DNA of 64,000 nucleotides from Meridianimarinicoccus roseus (GTDB taxonomy: Bacteria > Pseudomonadota > Alphaproteobacteria > Rhodobacterales > Rhodobacteraceae). Made by a program: the position numbers and the translations under genes. The DNA is taken from positions 26,966 to 90,965 of the forward strand of contig NZ_QGKU01000052.1 in the NCBI RefSeq assembly GCF_003172915.1. The letters are read 5' to 3'. Shown here piece by piece: positions 63,477-64,000 of this stretch. The notes beneath the pieces are model-generated. The model made no database searches. It had not been told where the DNA came from and worked only from the letters and a program-made list of their open reading frames with translations. Within the stretch, counting starts at the first letter, position 1, and each line of letters begins with the position of its first letter.

Positions 63477-64000
63477 ATTCTTAAATAACGGCGAAATTTC
63501 AGTGGCTTGCTGAAGCGATTGCGTTGTTTTGCGGTTTTGTAGATTGGGTTGCTACAGTGGGCACCCTTGAAAAAATGCCTCGATCACACTCGCCTGTACC
63601 GTAAACCGCGACTTAATACTACTGGGGCGCCGTCACTGATGTCATCCGGGTGACCTACGTCAAGCACGAGGAAATCTTCCCACTCAAAACCGAAGATTTC
63701 ACGCGGACTTGCGAGTTGGTGAACCAACGTCTTTCAGGCGGTCTGCGCCGCGTCATGGCAGGTTCCGTTTCTCGTCAGGGACCAGAAACTCCGCGCCATG
63801 GGGTTCGCAAGGGCAATCGCGGCCTGCTTCGTGGTCTTTCGCTGCGGCAACCGCCACAACCCGTCGCCGCCGGGCTGCCCGCGTCGGCGGGCGATCATCA
63901 CGCCCGACACGCCGTACGTCTGCCCTCGGCACGACCTGCGTCAGCTGGCGGGCGAGAAACTCTCGGGCCTCGTGGGCCATCACAAGCGCCCGCGTCTCCG
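63477..64000. other. tRNA 3' flank without a convincing gene
   Basis: About 524 bases to the window edge. The first 150 bases are clearly AT-richer than the chromosome average; the rest returns to high GC. Short open frames exist on both strands (for example minus 63753-63983, which may extend beyond the edge), but none has a ribosome site or recognisable motif. A 3' flank of a tRNA with shifted composition can mark an old integration site; I see no integrase or direct repeat of the tRNA end. Confidence 0.5.

Noticed and set aside
63753..63983. Minus-strand open frame at the right edge (MMAHEAREFLARQ).
   Set aside because: Arg-rich translation without motif or ribosome site; possibly part of something beyond the edge, but unsupported here.

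Overview
The window is 64 kb of high-GC chromosomal DNA from an alphaproteobacterium of the Rhodobacteraceae/Roseobacter group. The evidence is the ethylmalonyl-CoA pathway genes (ccr, ecm, mcl2, mch) interleaved with a full late-TCA gene block (lpd, odhB, sucA, sucD, sucC, mdh, sdhCDAB), an RpoHII-type heat-shock sigma factor, a LuxR/LuxI pair, TIGR02300/DUF1989/DUF1737 proteins and a VPLPA-type sorting tail. No rRNA, CRISPR array, intact prophage or insertion sequence is visible. One tRNA (Ala-GGC) lies near the right end.

Region 1 (1-12.3 kb) is housekeeping. It begins with a partial SH3-like protein and a cation-diffusion-facilitator transporter. A long minus-strand run follows, read rpoH-chaN-coaBC-dut-moeB-M3 peptidase, with overlapping or near-overlapping junctions. 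Divergent from rpoH are cobU, a histidine phosphatase and comM/yifB. A good candidate RpoE-type promoter precedes rpoH. Then come gshB, yraN and rsmI on the minus strand, divergent from an LpoA-like lipoprotein.

Region 2 (13-32 kb) carries lpoA-like, glnD and murJ; a very small basic protein; a rhomboid-fold protein that has lost both catalytic residues; trpS; a VOC protein, a universal stress protein and an Nfu scaffold; tsaB-rimI; a BMP-type nucleoside ABC importer (binding protein, double ATPase, two permeases); a TauE/SafE exporter coupled to a TIGR02186 protein; and a RecD-like helicase.

Region 3 (32-33.9 kb) is a quorum-sensing island: a small conserved protein overlapping luxR, then luxR and luxI, all on the minus strand.

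Region 4 (33.9-62 kb) is a central-carbon supercluster. ccr and ecm are divergent. After a purine phosphorylase/oxidoreductase/DUF1989 insert comes the minus-strand block mdh-(unknown)-sucC-sucD-lipoprotein-DUF805-sucA-odhB-(low-GC orphan)-MAPEG-lpd. The plus strand then carries mcl2-nnrU-DUF1737-mch and sdhCDAB. Together these genes assimilate acetyl-CoA through ethylmalonyl-CoA and mesaconyl-CoA to malate and succinyl-CoA, and feed the products into the oxidative TCA steps. A GntR/FCD regulator sits directly after sdhB. Two near-identical 31-bp tandem palindromic elements (TGTGATCAC repeated with exactly 21-bp phasing) lie upstream of both sucC and sdhC. I consider this the most interesting regulatory signal in the window.

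Region 5 (62-64 kb) holds a YgjP-type metallopeptidase, an acidic TIGR02300 protein, tRNA-Ala and a 3' flank of about 520 bases with no convincing gene.
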